Below, piece by piece: positions 8,024 to 16,460 of a stretch of 64,000 nucleotides of DNA. The stretch is from Enterobacteriaceae bacterium 4M9 (GTDB taxonomy: Bacteria > Pseudomonadota > Gammaproteobacteria > Enterobacterales > Enterobacteriaceae). Positions within the stretch are counted from its first letter, which is position 1. Every line of letters starts with the position of its first letter. The notes under the pieces were generated by a model that searched no databases, was not told the DNA's origin, and saw only the letters and a list, made by a program, of their open reading frames with translations. The stretch covers positions 62,001 to 126,000 of the forward strand of contig JAADJJ010000001.1 of assembly GCA_010092695.1 (NCBI GenBank), given 5' to 3'. The position numbers were made by a program, and so were the translations under genes.

Positions 8024-9289
8024 ATGAGCAAAACACATTTAACTGAACAGAAGTTTTCCGACTTCGCCCTGCACCCGAAGGTTGTTGAAGCCCTTGAAAA
8101 GAAAGGCTTTTACAACTGCACCCCTATTCAGGCTCTGGCACTTCCGCTGACCCTTGCGGGCCGCGACGTGGCCGGACAGGCGCAAACCGGTACTGGCAAA
8201 ACGATGGCGTTCCTGACGTCAACGTTTCATTATTTACTCTCACATCCGGCGCCAGAAGGCCGCCAGACGAATCAGCCACGTGCCTTGATCATGGCACCCA
8301 CGCGCGAACTGGCGGTGCAGATTCACTCAGACGCAGAGCCACTTGCGCAGGCCACTGGCCTGAAGCTCGGCCTCGCCTATGGCGGTGATGGCTACGACAA
8401 ACAGCTTAAAGTGCTGGAAAAAGGCGTCGATATCCTTATCGGCACCACCGGTCGCCTCATTGATTACACCAAGCAAAACCACATTAACCTTGGCACTATC
8501 CAGGTTGTGGTGCTCGACGAAGCCGACCGCATGTACGACCTCGGCTTTATTAAAGACATTCGTTGGCTGTTCCGCCGCATGCCGGCCGCTGACCAGCGCC
8601 TCAATATGCTGTTTTCCGCGACACTGTCTTACCGCGTACGTGAACTGGCGTTCGAGCAAATGAACAACGCCGAATACGTAGAAGTAGAGCCAGAGCAGAA
8701 AACAGGCCACCGCATCAAAGAAGAGCTGTTCTACCCTTCCAATGAAGAAAAGATGCGCCTGCTGCAAACGCTGATTGAAGAAGAGTGGCCGGATCGCGCT
8801 ATCGTGTTTGCTAATACCAAGCACCGCTGCGAAGACATCTGGGGCCATCTGGCCGCCGACGGTCACCGCGTGGGCCTGCTGACTGGCGACGTGGCACAGA
8901 AAAAACGCCTGCGCATTCTCGAAGAGTTCACCCAGGGCGACCTGGATATCCTGGTTGCAACCGACGTTGCCGCCCGTGGTTTGCACATTCCTGCCGTGAC
9001 GCACGTCTTTAACTACGACCTGCCGGACGACTGTGAAGACTACGTGCACCGCATTGGCCGTACCGGCCGCGCGGGCGCCAGTGGGCACTCCATCAGCCTT
9101 GCCTGTGAAGAGTACGCGCTGAATCTGCCGGCGATTGAAACCTATATCGGCCATGCTATTCCGGTGAGTAAATACAATCCGGACGCGCTGATGAGCGAGC
9201 TACCGCCGCCGAAACGCCTGGTGCGTAACCGTTCCGGCAACGGCCCACGTCGTAACAATAACTCGCGCAATCGTCGTCGTACGGGTTAA
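8024..9289 (+). CDS. rhlB: ATP-dependent RNA helicase of the degradosome
   Basis: DEAD-box helicase that unwinds structured RNA for RNase E/PNPase. 421 residues with the motifs in order: Q motif (FYNCTPIQALALPL), I (AQTGTGKT), Ia (PTRELA), Ib (TTGRL), II (DEAD), III (SAT), IV (IVFANTK), V (ATDVAARGLHIP), VI (HRIGRTGRAG). The C-terminal tail is short, basic and asparagine/arginine-rich (NRSGNGPRRNNNSRNRRRTG). gppA starts 6 bp later, so the two are co-transcribed. Confidence 0.97.
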   Translation: MSKTHLTEQKFSDFALHPKVVEALEKKGFYNCTPIQALALPLTLAGRDVAGQAQTGTGKTMAFLTSTFHYLLSHPAPEGRQTNQPRALIMAPTRELAVQIHSDAEPLAQATGLKLGLAYGGDGYDKQLKVLEKGVDILIGTTGRLIDYTKQNHINLGTIQVVVLDEADRMYDLGFIKDIRWLFRRMPAADQRLNMLFSATLSYRVRELAFEQMNNAEYVEVEPEQKTGHRIKEELFYPSNEEKMRLLQTLIEEEWPDRAIVFANTKHRCEDIWGHLAADGHRVGLLTGDVAQKKRLRILEEFTQGDLDILVATDVAARGLHIPAVTHVFNYDLPDDCEDYVHRIGRTGRAGASGHSISLACEEYALNLPAIETYIGHAIPVSKYNPDALMSELPPPKRLVRNRSGNGPRRNNNSRNRRRTG

Positions 9290-9295
9290 TGCGCC

Positions 9296-10783
9296 ATGCT
9301 GAATACGTCCTCGCTCTATGCGGCAATTGACCTTGGCTCCAACAGCTTTCACATGCTGGTGGTCCGTGAAGTAGCAGGAAGTATTCAGACACTGACCCGC
9401 GTCAAACGCAAAGTCCGACTGGCCGCGGGTCTGGACAGCAGCAACCGCCTGTCGCAAGAGGCGATGGAGCGCGGCTGGCAGTGTTTGCAACTGTTCTCAG
9501 AAAGACTTCAGGACATTCCCCAGGCGCAAATCCGCGTCGTCGCCACCGCCACACTGCGTCTTGCGACCAACGCCGACGCGTTTATTGCGCGCGCAGAAAC
9601 ACTTCTTGGTTGCCCGATTCAGGTCATCAGCGGCGAAGAAGAAGCACGCCTGATTTACCAGGGCGTGGCGCACACCACCGGCGGCGATGACCGTCGCTTA
9701 GTGGTGGATATCGGCGGTGCCAGTACCGAGCTTGTGACCGGCACAGGCGCACAGGCCACGTCGCTGTTTAGCCTGCCGATGGGCTGCGTCACCTGGCTTG
9801 AGCGCTATTTTGCCGACCGTTCTCTGACCAAAGAAAACTTTGCCGCAGCCGAGCAGGCCGCGCGCGATGTGCTGCGCCCGCAGGTTGATGAGTTGCGCTA
9901 TCACGGCTGGAAAGTCTGCGTGGGTGCTTCCGGCACAGTGCAGGCATTGCAGGAAATTATGATGGCGCAGGGCATGGATGAGCGCATTACGCTGCTGAAA
10001 CTCCAGCAGCTTAAACAACGCGCCATTCAGTGCGGACGCCTTGAAGAACTTGAGATTGAAGGCCTGACGCTTGAACGCGCGCTGGTGTTCCCAAGCGGGC
10101 TTGCCATCCTGATTGCGGTATTTACCGAGCTGGGCATTGAAGGCATGACGCTTGCCGGTGGCGCACTGCGCGAAGGGCTGGTCTACGGCATGCTGCACCT
10201 GGCAGTCGATCAGGACATCCGCAGCCGCACGCTGCGCAACGTTCAGCGCCGTTTTATGGTTGATGCCGCTCAGGCGACACGGGTGGAAAGCCTCGCCAGA
10301 ACGCTGGCGCAGCAGGTTTCTCCCGAATGGGAGCTGGATACGTTAAGCCTGGAGCTATTGAGTAGCGCCTGCCTGTTGCATGAAATTGGCCTGAGCATCG
10401 ACTTTAAACAGGCACCCCAGCATGCGGCCTATCTGGTGCGCAACCTCGACCTGCCAGGCTTCACGCCGGCACAGAAAAAGCTGCTGGCAACGCTGCTTCT
10501 CAACCAGACGAATCCGGTCGATTTGTCTTCCCTGCACCAGCAAAATGCGGTTCCACCGCGCGCGGCAGAACACCTTTGCCGCTTGCTGCGTCTGGCCATT
10601 ATTTTTGCCAGCAGGCGGCGCGATGACTGCGTGCCTGAGCTTACGTTAAAGGCCGAAGGTGAAACCCTGCGCATGGCATTGCCGAAATGCTGGCTGAGTG
10701 GTCATCCGCTGGGTGCAGAAATGCTGAGCCAGGAAGTGCTGTGGCAAAGCTATGTCCACTGGTCGCTGGACGTGAATTCCTGA
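9296..10783 (+). CDS. gppA: guanosine-5'-triphosphate,3'-diphosphate pyrophosphatase / exopolyphosphatase
   Basis: Hydrolyses pppGpp to ppGpp and degrades polyphosphate. 495 residues, one more than E. coli. Ppx/GppA actin-like ATPase signatures are visible: AAIDLGSNSFHMLV at the N terminus, SGEEEARLIYQGV, VVDIGGASTELV and TLAGGALREGLVYGM; the C-terminal HD-like region includes LLHEIGLSIDFKQAPQHAAYL. The stretch about residues 325-360 is the least conserved with E. coli. Convergent with rep. Confidence 0.96.
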   Translation: MLNTSSLYAAIDLGSNSFHMLVVREVAGSIQTLTRVKRKVRLAAGLDSSNRLSQEAMERGWQCLQLFSERLQDIPQAQIRVVATATLRLATNADAFIARAETLLGCPIQVISGEEEARLIYQGVAHTTGGDDRRLVVDIGGASTELVTGTGAQATSLFSLPMGCVTWLERYFADRSLTKENFAAAEQAARDVLRPQVDELRYHGWKVCVGASGTVQALQEIMMAQGMDERITLLKLQQLKQRAIQCGRLEELEIEGLTLERALVFPSGLAILIAVFTELGIEGMTLAGGALREGLVYGMLHLAVDQDIRSRTLRNVQRRFMVDAAQATRVESLARTLAQQVSPEWELDTLSLELLSSACLLHEIGLSIDFKQAPQHAAYLVRNLDLPGFTPAQKKLLATLLLNQTNPVDLSSLHQQNAVPPRAAEHLCRLLRLAIIFASRRRDDCVPELTLKAEGETLRMALPKCWLSGHPLGAEMLSQEVLWQSYVHWSLDVNS

Positions 10784-10804
10784 TAAATCACCCCGCGGCA
10801 GGCG

Positions 10805-12826
10805 TTAGCCACCGCGCGATTTCGCAAGCATTGCCCGCATATTAGCGATACTCGCCTGCCCTTTCTCCATACGCTCCTGCGCGGTGACCACTTTACGTTC
10901 CTGCTCCCACTGCACATCATCCTGCGGCAGCTCTAACAGAAAGCGGCTGGGTTCCGGGCGCACCAGTTCGCCGTACTGACGGCGCTCTTTGCACAACGTA
11001 AAGGTCAGCTCTTTCTGGGCGCGGGTGATACCCACATAGGCCAGACGCCGCTCCTCATCAATATTGTCTTCATCTATGCTGCTCTGGTGCGGCAACAGCC
11101 CTTCTTCCATGCCCACCAGATAAACGTACGGGAACTCCAGTCCTTTTGAGGCATGTAGCGTCATCAGCTGTACCTGGTCAACATCTTCATCGCTTTCACC
11201 ACGTTCCATCATGTCGCGCAGCGTGAAGCGCGTGACCACCTGGGTGAGCGTCATTGGTTCTTCCAGCTCGCTGCCTTCAAGCATTTCGGTCATCCAGCCG
11301 AACAGGGTGTTGACGTTTTTCATGCGCATCTCTGCGGCGGTCGGGCTGGGCGAGGTTTCATACAGCCAGGACTCGTAATCGATGCCGCGAATCAAATCAC
11401 GCACGGCGGCTACTGGCTCGCGCTCTGCCAGTTGGGCAATTTCACCAAGCCAGGCGGTAAAGCGCTGCAACGCCTCCAGCCCGCGCCCGGTCAACGTCTG
11501 GCCAAGCCCCATATCAAAGCTGGCGCTGAACATGCCCTTGTTACGTTGGGTGGCCCATTCGCCCAACTTTTGCAGCGTAGCCGGACCAATTTCGCGCCGT
11601 GGCGTGTTAACGATACGCATGAAAGCGCTGTCGTCATCGGGATTGGTTAACACACGCAGATAAGCCAGCAGATCTTTGATTTCCGGGCGTGAAAAGAACG
11701 ATGTCCCGCCGGAAATACGATACGGGATGCGGTTTTGCATCAGTACTTTTTCAAACACCCGCGACTGGTGGTTGCCGCGATACAGGATGGCGTAATCCTT
11801 GTACTGAGTTTTGTTGATGAAGTGATGGGCAATAAGCTCGCCAGCTACACGCTCGGCCTCATGCTCCTCATGATTTGCCATCACCACTTTTAGCTCCGAA
11901 CCGTAACCCAGTTCAGAGAACAGCCGTTTTTCAAACACATGTGGGTTATTGGCAATCAGGATGTTCGCTGCCTTGAGGATGCGCCCGGAAGAACGGTAGT
12001 TTTGCTCAAGCTTAATCACCCGCAGCGCCGGGAAATCCTGACTCAGCAGCACCAGGTTCTGGGGCCGCGCGCCGCGCCAGGAGTAGATAGACTGGTCGTC
12101 ATCACCCACCACGGTGAAGCGCGCCCGCGTGCCTACCAGCAGCTTTACCAGCTCGTACTGGCTGGTGTTGGTGTCCTGATACTCATCCACCAGCAGGTAG
12201 CGAATGCGGTTTTGCCAGCGCTCGCGTACCTCTTCGTTGCGCTGCAACAGCAGCGTCGGCAGCATAATCAGGTCGTCAAAGTCGAGCACGTTGCAGGCTT
12301 TAAGGTGCGCATCGTACAGCGCATAGCACTGAGCAAACAGGCGCTCGCGCTCGCCCTGCGCGCGGGCGGCAGCCAGCGGTGGCGTTAAGAGATCGTTTTT
12401 CCAGTTGGAGACGGTTGAGATCAGCTGTTGCAACAAATCTTTGTCCTGCTCCAGCCACTCGTCGGTCAACTCTTTGAGCAGCGCCATCTGATCGGTATCG
12501 TCAAACAGCGAGAAATTGGATTTCATGCCCAGCACGTTATACTCGCGCTTGATAATATCCAGCCCCAGCGTATGAAAGGTGGAAATCATCAGCCCGCGCG
12601 CCTCTTTGCGCCCCAGCGTCTGCGCCACGCGCTCTTTCATTTCGCGCGCGGCCTTGTTGGTAAAGGTCACCGCCGCAATATGGCGCGCCTGATAGCCGCA
12701 GCCGCGGATCAGGTGGGCAATTTTATTGGTGATAACACGCGTTTTGCCAGAGCCCGCACCGGCCAGTACCAGGCAGGGACCGGTAACAAATTCAACAGCT
12801 TCTTGTTGGGCGGGATTAAGACGCAT
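10805..12826 (-). CDS. rep: ATP-dependent DNA helicase Rep
   Basis: Superfamily 1A 3'-5' helicase that assists replication forks by displacing proteins from DNA. 673 residues, full length. Walker A is AGAGSGKTRVI (about 21-31), motif Ia AVTFTNKAAREMK, Walker B LLVDEYQDTN, motif III GDDDQSIYSWRGA, motif IV LEQNYRS, motif V TLHASKGLEFPYVYL, motif VI EERRLAYVGITRAQ. Lone gene between gppA and the ppiC pair. Confidence 0.98.
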   Translation of the reverse strand: MRLNPAQQEAVEFVTGPCLVLAGAGSGKTRVITNKIAHLIRGCGYQARHIAAVTFTNKAAREMKERVAQTLGRKEARGLMISTFHTLGLDIIKREYNVLGMKSNFSLFDDTDQMALLKELTDEWLEQDKDLLQQLISTVSNWKNDLLTPPLAAARAQGERERLFAQCYALYDAHLKACNVLDFDDLIMLPTLLLQRNEEVRERWQNRIRYLLVDEYQDTNTSQYELVKLLVGTRARFTVVGDDDQSIYSWRGARPQNLVLLSQDFPALRVIKLEQNYRSSGRILKAANILIANNPHVFEKRLFSELGYGSELKVVMANHEEHEAERVAGELIAHHFINKTQYKDYAILYRGNHQSRVFEKVLMQNRIPYRISGGTSFFSRPEIKDLLAYLRVLTNPDDDSAFMRIVNTPRREIGPATLQKLGEWATQRNKGMFSASFDMGLGQTLTGRGLEALQRFTAWLGEIAQLAEREPVAAVRDLIRGIDYESWLYETSPSPTAAEMRMKNVNTLFGWMTEMLEGSELEEPMTLTQVVTRFTLRDMMERGESDEDVDQVQLMTLHASKGLEFPYVYLVGMEEGLLPHQSSIDEDNIDEERRLAYVGITRAQKELTFTLCKERRQYGELVRPEPSRFLLELPQDDVQWEQERKVVTAQERMEKGQASIANMRAMLAKSRGG

Positions 12827-12956
12827 GACTTCCTGCTTGCTAAGACAATGAACGGGGCAGGGATTGTAGCAAAAGCAGGCGCGGGATTTAACGGGCTTTG
12901 CACAGACAAACGCTAAGCGCCTGACGGCGCGGCACTAAAATTTTACGGGAGAGAAC

Positions 12957-13238
12957 ATGGCTAAAACCGCCGCCGCGCTGCATATTCTGGTCAAAACCGA
13001 AACCAAAGCGCAGGACATTATGGCAAAGCTGGAAAAAGGTGCCAGTTTTGAGCATCTGGCAAAACTGCACTCCAGCTGCCCGTCGGGCCGAAAAGGCGGC
13101 GACCTGGGCGAGTTTAAGCAAGGCATGATGGTTGGCCCGTTTGATAAAGCCGTGTTTAGTTGCCCACTTCTCACGCCTTACGGACCGGTAAAAACCAAAT
13201 TCGGCTGGCACATCATCAAGGTGCTGTACCGGCGCTAA
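12957..13238 (+). CDS. parvulin-type peptidyl-prolyl isomerase, extra paralogue
   Basis: 93 residues, a complete single-domain parvulin (MAKTAAALHILVKTE..., CPSGRKGGDLGEFKQG, FSCP, FGWHIIKVLYRR). It is the same length as PpiC encoded 48 bp downstream and about two-thirds identical to it by eye (61 of 93 positions), but diverged in the first third. Active-site elements (H9, the CPSG-GGDLG segment, H at about 85) are kept, so it is probably active. A good ribosome site (GGGAGAGAAC) precedes the ATG. E. coli has only one gene here, so this looks like a tandem duplication. Confidence 0.88.
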   Translation: MAKTAAALHILVKTETKAQDIMAKLEKGASFEHLAKLHSSCPSGRKGGDLGEFKQGMMVGPFDKAVFSCPLLTPYGPVKTKFGWHIIKVLYRR

Positions 13239-13285
13239 CCCATGCTAAAATCCCGCCCCTCACTTCTCGTATTCAAGGCTTAATC

Positions 13286-13567
13286 ATGGCAAAAACAGCG
13301 GCAGCACTGCATATTCTGGTCAAAGAAGAGAAACTGGCTCTGGATCTGCTGGAGCAGATTAAAAACGGCGGCGATTTTGCAAAGCTTGCGAAAAAGCACT
13401 CCATCTGCCCGTCAGGTAAACGAGGCGGTGATTTAGGCGAGTTCAGACAGGGACAGATGGTCCCGGCTTTTGATAAAGTCGTATTCTCCTGCCCGGTGCT
13501 TGAACCGACTGGCCCGCTGCACACCCAGTTTGGCTATCACATCATTAAAGTGCTGTATCGTAAATAA
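13286..13567 (+). CDS. ppiC: peptidyl-prolyl cis-trans isomerase C (parvulin)
   Basis: Small cytoplasmic prolyl isomerase. 93 residues, almost identical to E. coli PpiC (MAKTAAALHILVKEEKLALD, CPSGKRGGDLGEFRQGQMV, FGYHIIKVLYRK). The start is set at ATG 13286, since an upstream extension of the open frame shows no similarity to the family. Second of two tandem parvulin genes; convergent with ilvC across a bidirectional terminator. Confidence 0.95.
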   Translation: MAKTAAALHILVKEEKLALDLLEQIKNGGDFAKLAKKHSICPSGKRGGDLGEFRQGQMVPAFDKVVFSCPVLEPTGPLHTQFGYHIIKVLYRK

Positions 13568-13655
13568 TCCCGGTAACACGACAGGGACGCTGTCGCTTCG
13601 CTAAAGCATGTGGCTTCTGACCATATTGTCCCACCGAAACACGATATTGCAGGTA

Positions 13656-13684
13656 ATAAAAAAGGCGCCGCAGCGCCTTTTTTG
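13656..13684. terminator. bidirectional terminator between ppiC and ilvC
   Basis: GC-rich stem AGGCGC-CGCA-GCGCCT flanked by A-runs on one side and T-runs on the other, so that it can terminate both the plus-strand ppiC and minus-strand ilvC transcripts. Confidence 0.9.
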
Positions 13685-13696
13685 TATCAGGGACGA

Positions 13697-15172
13697 TTAG
13701 CTCGCCACCGCGATACGCTTCATGTCGGTCATATAACCGCGCAGTTTCTTACCCACCTGCTCAATGGCGTGACCACGAATCGCTTCGTTCACATCGCGCA
13801 GCTGGGCGTTATCTACCGCGCCTTCGGCAATCGCTTTACCCAGGTCACCCGGCTGAATCTCGGCCATAAAGCCTTTCAGCAGCGGCACACAGGCATAAGA
13901 GAACAGATAGTTACCGTATTCTGCGGTATCAGAAATCACCACGTTCATTTCATACAGACGCTTACGCGCAATGGTGTTGGCGATAAGCGGCAGTTCGTGC
14001 AGCGACTCATAGTACGCAGACTCTTCAATGATGCCGGAATCCACCATGGTTTCGAACGCCAGCTCAACGCCCGCTTTCACCATCGCAATCATCAGCACGC
14101 CTTTATCGAAGTATTCCTGCTCGCTGATTTTGCCTTCGTACTGCGGTGCGGTTTCAAACGCGGTTTTACCGGTCTCTTCACGCCAGGTCAGCAGTTTCTT
14201 ATCATCGTTGGCCCAGTCAGCCATCATGCCAGAGGAGAACTCACCGCTGATGATGTCGTCCATGTGCTTCTGGAACAGCGGTGCCATGATCTCTTTGAGC
14301 TGCTCGGACAGCGCGTACGCGCGCAGTTTCGCCGGGTTGGACAGGCGGTCCATCATCAGCGTGATACCGCCCTGCTTGAGCGCTTCGGTGATGGTTTCCC
14401 AGCCAAACTGAATCAGCTTCTCGGCGTAGGCCGGGTCCGTACCTTCTGCCACCAGCTTATCGAAGCACAGCAGAGAGCCTGCCTGCAGCATACCGCACAG
14501 AATGGTCTGCTCGCCCATCAGGTCAGATTTCACTTCTGCCACGAAGGAGGATTCCAGCACACCCGCGCGATGGCCGCCGGTCGCCGCGGCCCAGGCTTTG
14601 GCAATAGCCATACCTTCGCCTTTCGGATCGTTTTCCGGGTGAACCGCAATCAGGGTCGGCACACCAAAGCCACGCTTGTACTCTTCACGCACTTCCGTAC
14701 CCGGGCACTTCGGCGCCACCATCACCACGGTGATGTCTTTACGAATCTGCTCGCCCACTTCCACAATGTTGAAACCGTGGGAGTAGCCCAGCGACGCACC
14801 GTCTTTCATCATTGGCTGTACCGCACGCACCACGTCGGAGTGCTGTTTGTCCGGCGTCAGGTTAACCACCAGGTCAGCCTGCGGGATAAGCTCTTCATAG
14901 GTGCCGACCTTGAAACCGTTTTCGGTGGCCTTGCGCCATGACGCACGCTTTTCAGCGATGGCTTCTTTGCGCAATGCGTAGGAAACATCCAGACCGGAGT
15001 CGCGCATGTTCAGACCCTGGTTAAGACCCTGAGCACCACAACCAACGATGACCACTTTTTTCCCTTTCAGGTAGCTTGCGCCATCGGCGAATTCGTCACG
15101 CGCCATAAAGCGACATTTACCCAGTTGCGCCAGCTGCTGGCGCAGATTCAATGTGTTGAAATAGTTAGCCAT
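13697..15172 (-). CDS. ilvC: ketol-acid reductoisomerase (class II)
   Basis: Mg- and NADPH-dependent isomeroreduction of acetolactate/acetohydroxybutyrate, second common step to valine and isoleucine. 491 residues, the long class II form with a duplicated C-terminal knotted domain. NADPH-binding GCGAQGLNQGLNMRDSG, KCPGTEVREEYKRGFGVP, and the metal-binding DLMGEQTILCG and SGIIEESAYYESLHE segments are visible. It is divergent from its regulator ilvY; IlvY with acetolactate or acetohydroxybutyrate is the known inducer system. Confidence 0.98.
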   Translation of the reverse strand: MANYFNTLNLRQQLAQLGKCRFMARDEFADGASYLKGKKVVIVGCGAQGLNQGLNMRDSGLDVSYALRKEAIAEKRASWRKATENGFKVGTYEELIPQADLVVNLTPDKQHSDVVRAVQPMMKDGASLGYSHGFNIVEVGEQIRKDITVVMVAPKCPGTEVREEYKRGFGVPTLIAVHPENDPKGEGMAIAKAWAAATGGHRAGVLESSFVAEVKSDLMGEQTILCGMLQAGSLLCFDKLVAEGTDPAYAEKLIQFGWETITEALKQGGITLMMDRLSNPAKLRAYALSEQLKEIMAPLFQKHMDDIISGEFSSGMMADWANDDKKLLTWREETGKTAFETAPQYEGKISEQEYFDKGVLMIAMVKAGVELAFETMVDSGIIEESAYYESLHELPLIANTIARKRLYEMNVVISDTAEYGNYLFSYACVPLLKGFMAEIQPGDLGKAIAEGAVDNAQLRDVNEAIRGHAIEQVGKKLRGYMTDMKRIAVAS

Positions 15173-15249
15173 GTGATACTCCGTCGGTGTCGTGATGCGT
15201 TCGTTTTTATGCAGCGCCGGGCTGCTGAATGACTCCCACTATATGACAG

Positions 15250-15310
15250 GAAAGGCGTTGCGAAAATTGATATATTAACAACATTGTGTTGCAGATCACG
15301 CAACGTTAAT
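15250..15310. promoter_or_regulatory. ilvC-ilvY divergent control region with IlvY-like operators
   Basis: An inverted repeat GTTGC-N7-GCAAC lies at 15288-15304, just upstream of ilvY, and a related GTTGCG...ACAAC arrangement at about 15257-15282. LysR regulators bind such dyads in the region shared with their divergent target. The assignment to IlvY is by position and is not proven by the sequence. Confidence 0.5.
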
Positions 15311-15325
15311 CCGGAGAGCTTATCT

Positions 15326-16219
15326 GTGGATATTCGCGACCTGAAAATGTTCCTGCACCTGGCCGAGAGCCGCCACTTCGGGCGTAGCGCCCGCGCCATG
15401 CACGTTAGCCCTTCCACACTGTCGCGCCAGATCCAGAGAATGGAAGACGACCTGGGCCAGCCACTGTTTATTCGTGATAACCGCACGGTAACGCTAACCG
15501 AGGCCGGCGAAGAACTGCGTTTGTTTGCCCAGCAAACGCTGTTGCAGTACCAGCAGTTACGTCATGCCATCGACCAGCGCGGCCCCTCGCTTTCCGGCGA
15601 ACTGCATCTGTTTTGTTCAGTTACCGCCGCCTATAGCCATTTGCCGCCGATCCTTGACCGTTTTCGCGCCGAGCATCCGTCGGTAGAAATCAAGCTCACC
15701 ACCGGTGACGCTGCCGACGCGGTAGAAAAGGCGCTGTCTGGCGAAGCGGATATCGCCATTGCCGGTAAGCCGGAGACGCTGCCCGCCGCGATTGCGTTTT
15801 CGATGCTGGATAATCTGCCGGTGGTGATGATTGCCCCGGCGCTGCCCTGCCCGGTACGCAGCCAGGTCAACCAGACCGATCCAGACTGGCAGCAGATTCC
15901 GTTTATTCTGCCAGACCAGGGGCCAGTACGCCGACGCATTGAGCTGTGGTTTCGCCGCCAGCGCATCACCAACCCGTTTATCTACGCGACAGTGGGCGGG
16001 CATGAGGCGATGGTGTCGATGGTCGCACTTGGCTGCGGCGTGGCGCTTATCCCGGAAGTGGTGCTGGAAAACAGTCCTGAACCGGTGCGCAACCGCGTGA
16101 TGATTCTGGAACGCAGCGACGAGAAAACGCCGTTTGAACTCGGCGTCTGCGCACAAAAAAAGCGGCTGCATGAGCCGCTGATTAATGCCTTCTGGAAACT
16201 GCTGCCTGGCCTGCGTTAA
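15326..16219 (+). CDS. ilvY: LysR-type activator of ilvC
   Basis: Positive regulator of ilvC, autorepressor. 297 residues from a GTG start at 15326 with GGAGAG eight bases upstream; upstream in-frame codons have no support. The N-terminal winged HTH is DLKMFLHLAESRHFGRSARA-MHVSPSTLSRQIQR; the effector domain ends ...FELGVCAQKKRLHEPLINAFWKLLPGLR. The 3' end of the gene is the first unit of a 123-bp tandem repeat that also contains the terminator of the convergent ilv operon. Confidence 0.96.
   Translation: MDIRDLKMFLHLAESRHFGRSARAMHVSPSTLSRQIQRMEDDLGQPLFIRDNRTVTLTEAGEELRLFAQQTLLQYQQLRHAIDQRGPSLSGELHLFCSVTAAYSHLPPILDRFRAEHPSVEIKLTTGDAADAVEKALSGEADIAIAGKPETLPAAIAFSMLDNLPVVMIAPALPCPVRSQVNQTDPDWQQIPFILPDQGPVRRRIELWFRRQRITNPFIYATVGGHEAMVSMVALGCGVALIPEVVLENSPEPVRNRVMILERSDEKTPFELGVCAQKKRLHEPLINAFWKLLPGLR
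16155..16179 (-). terminator. ilv operon intrinsic terminator, copy inside ilvY
   Basis: Perfect seven-base stem AGCGGCT/AGCCGCT with loop GCATG, followed on the minus strand by seven U residues. It lies in the ilvY coding sequence (codons for AQKKRLHEPL) and is the third terminator met by transcripts leaving ilvA. Confidence 0.8.
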
Positions 16220-16277
16220 CCACGGATTCTGGCGCACAGTAATGAGAAAACGCCGTTTGAACCCGGCGTTCGCGCAC

Positions 16278-16302
16278 AAAAAAAGCGGCTGCATGAGCCG
16301 CT
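16278..16302 (-). terminator. ilv operon intrinsic terminator, second copy
   Basis: Same hairpin and U-tract as in the unit within ilvY, located in repeat unit 2 between ilvY and ilvA. Confidence 0.85.
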
Positions 16303-16400
16303 GATTAATGCCTTCAGGAAACTGCTGCCTGGCCTGCATTAACCACGGATTCTGGTGCACAGCGAGGAAAACCCACCGTATGATCCCGGCGTTTGCGTAC

Positions 16401-16424
16401 AAAAAAGCGGCTGCATGAGCCGCT
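16401..16424 (-). terminator. ilv operon intrinsic terminator, copy nearest ilvA
   Basis: Same hairpin in repeat unit 3, with six rather than seven U residues; 37 bp after the ilvA stop, so the first one transcripts reach. Confidence 0.87.
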
Positions 16425-16460
16425 GATTAATGCCTTCAGGTGCCTGTTGCCAGACCTGTG

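Noticed and set aside
8327..9154. 275-codon minus-strand frame inside rhlB
   Set aside because: Antisense shadow of the helicase motifs; no ribosome site and no family resemblance.
13610..14941. 443-codon open frame on the plus strand opposite ilvC
   Set aside because: Fully antisense to a complete ilvC; histidine- and arginine-rich shadow translation with no recognisable domain. Long antisense frames are common in GC-rich genes.
15617..16402. 261-codon minus-strand frame opposite ilvY
   Set aside because: Its internally repeated protein sequence simply reflects the 123-bp tandem repeat read backwards; no start site support.
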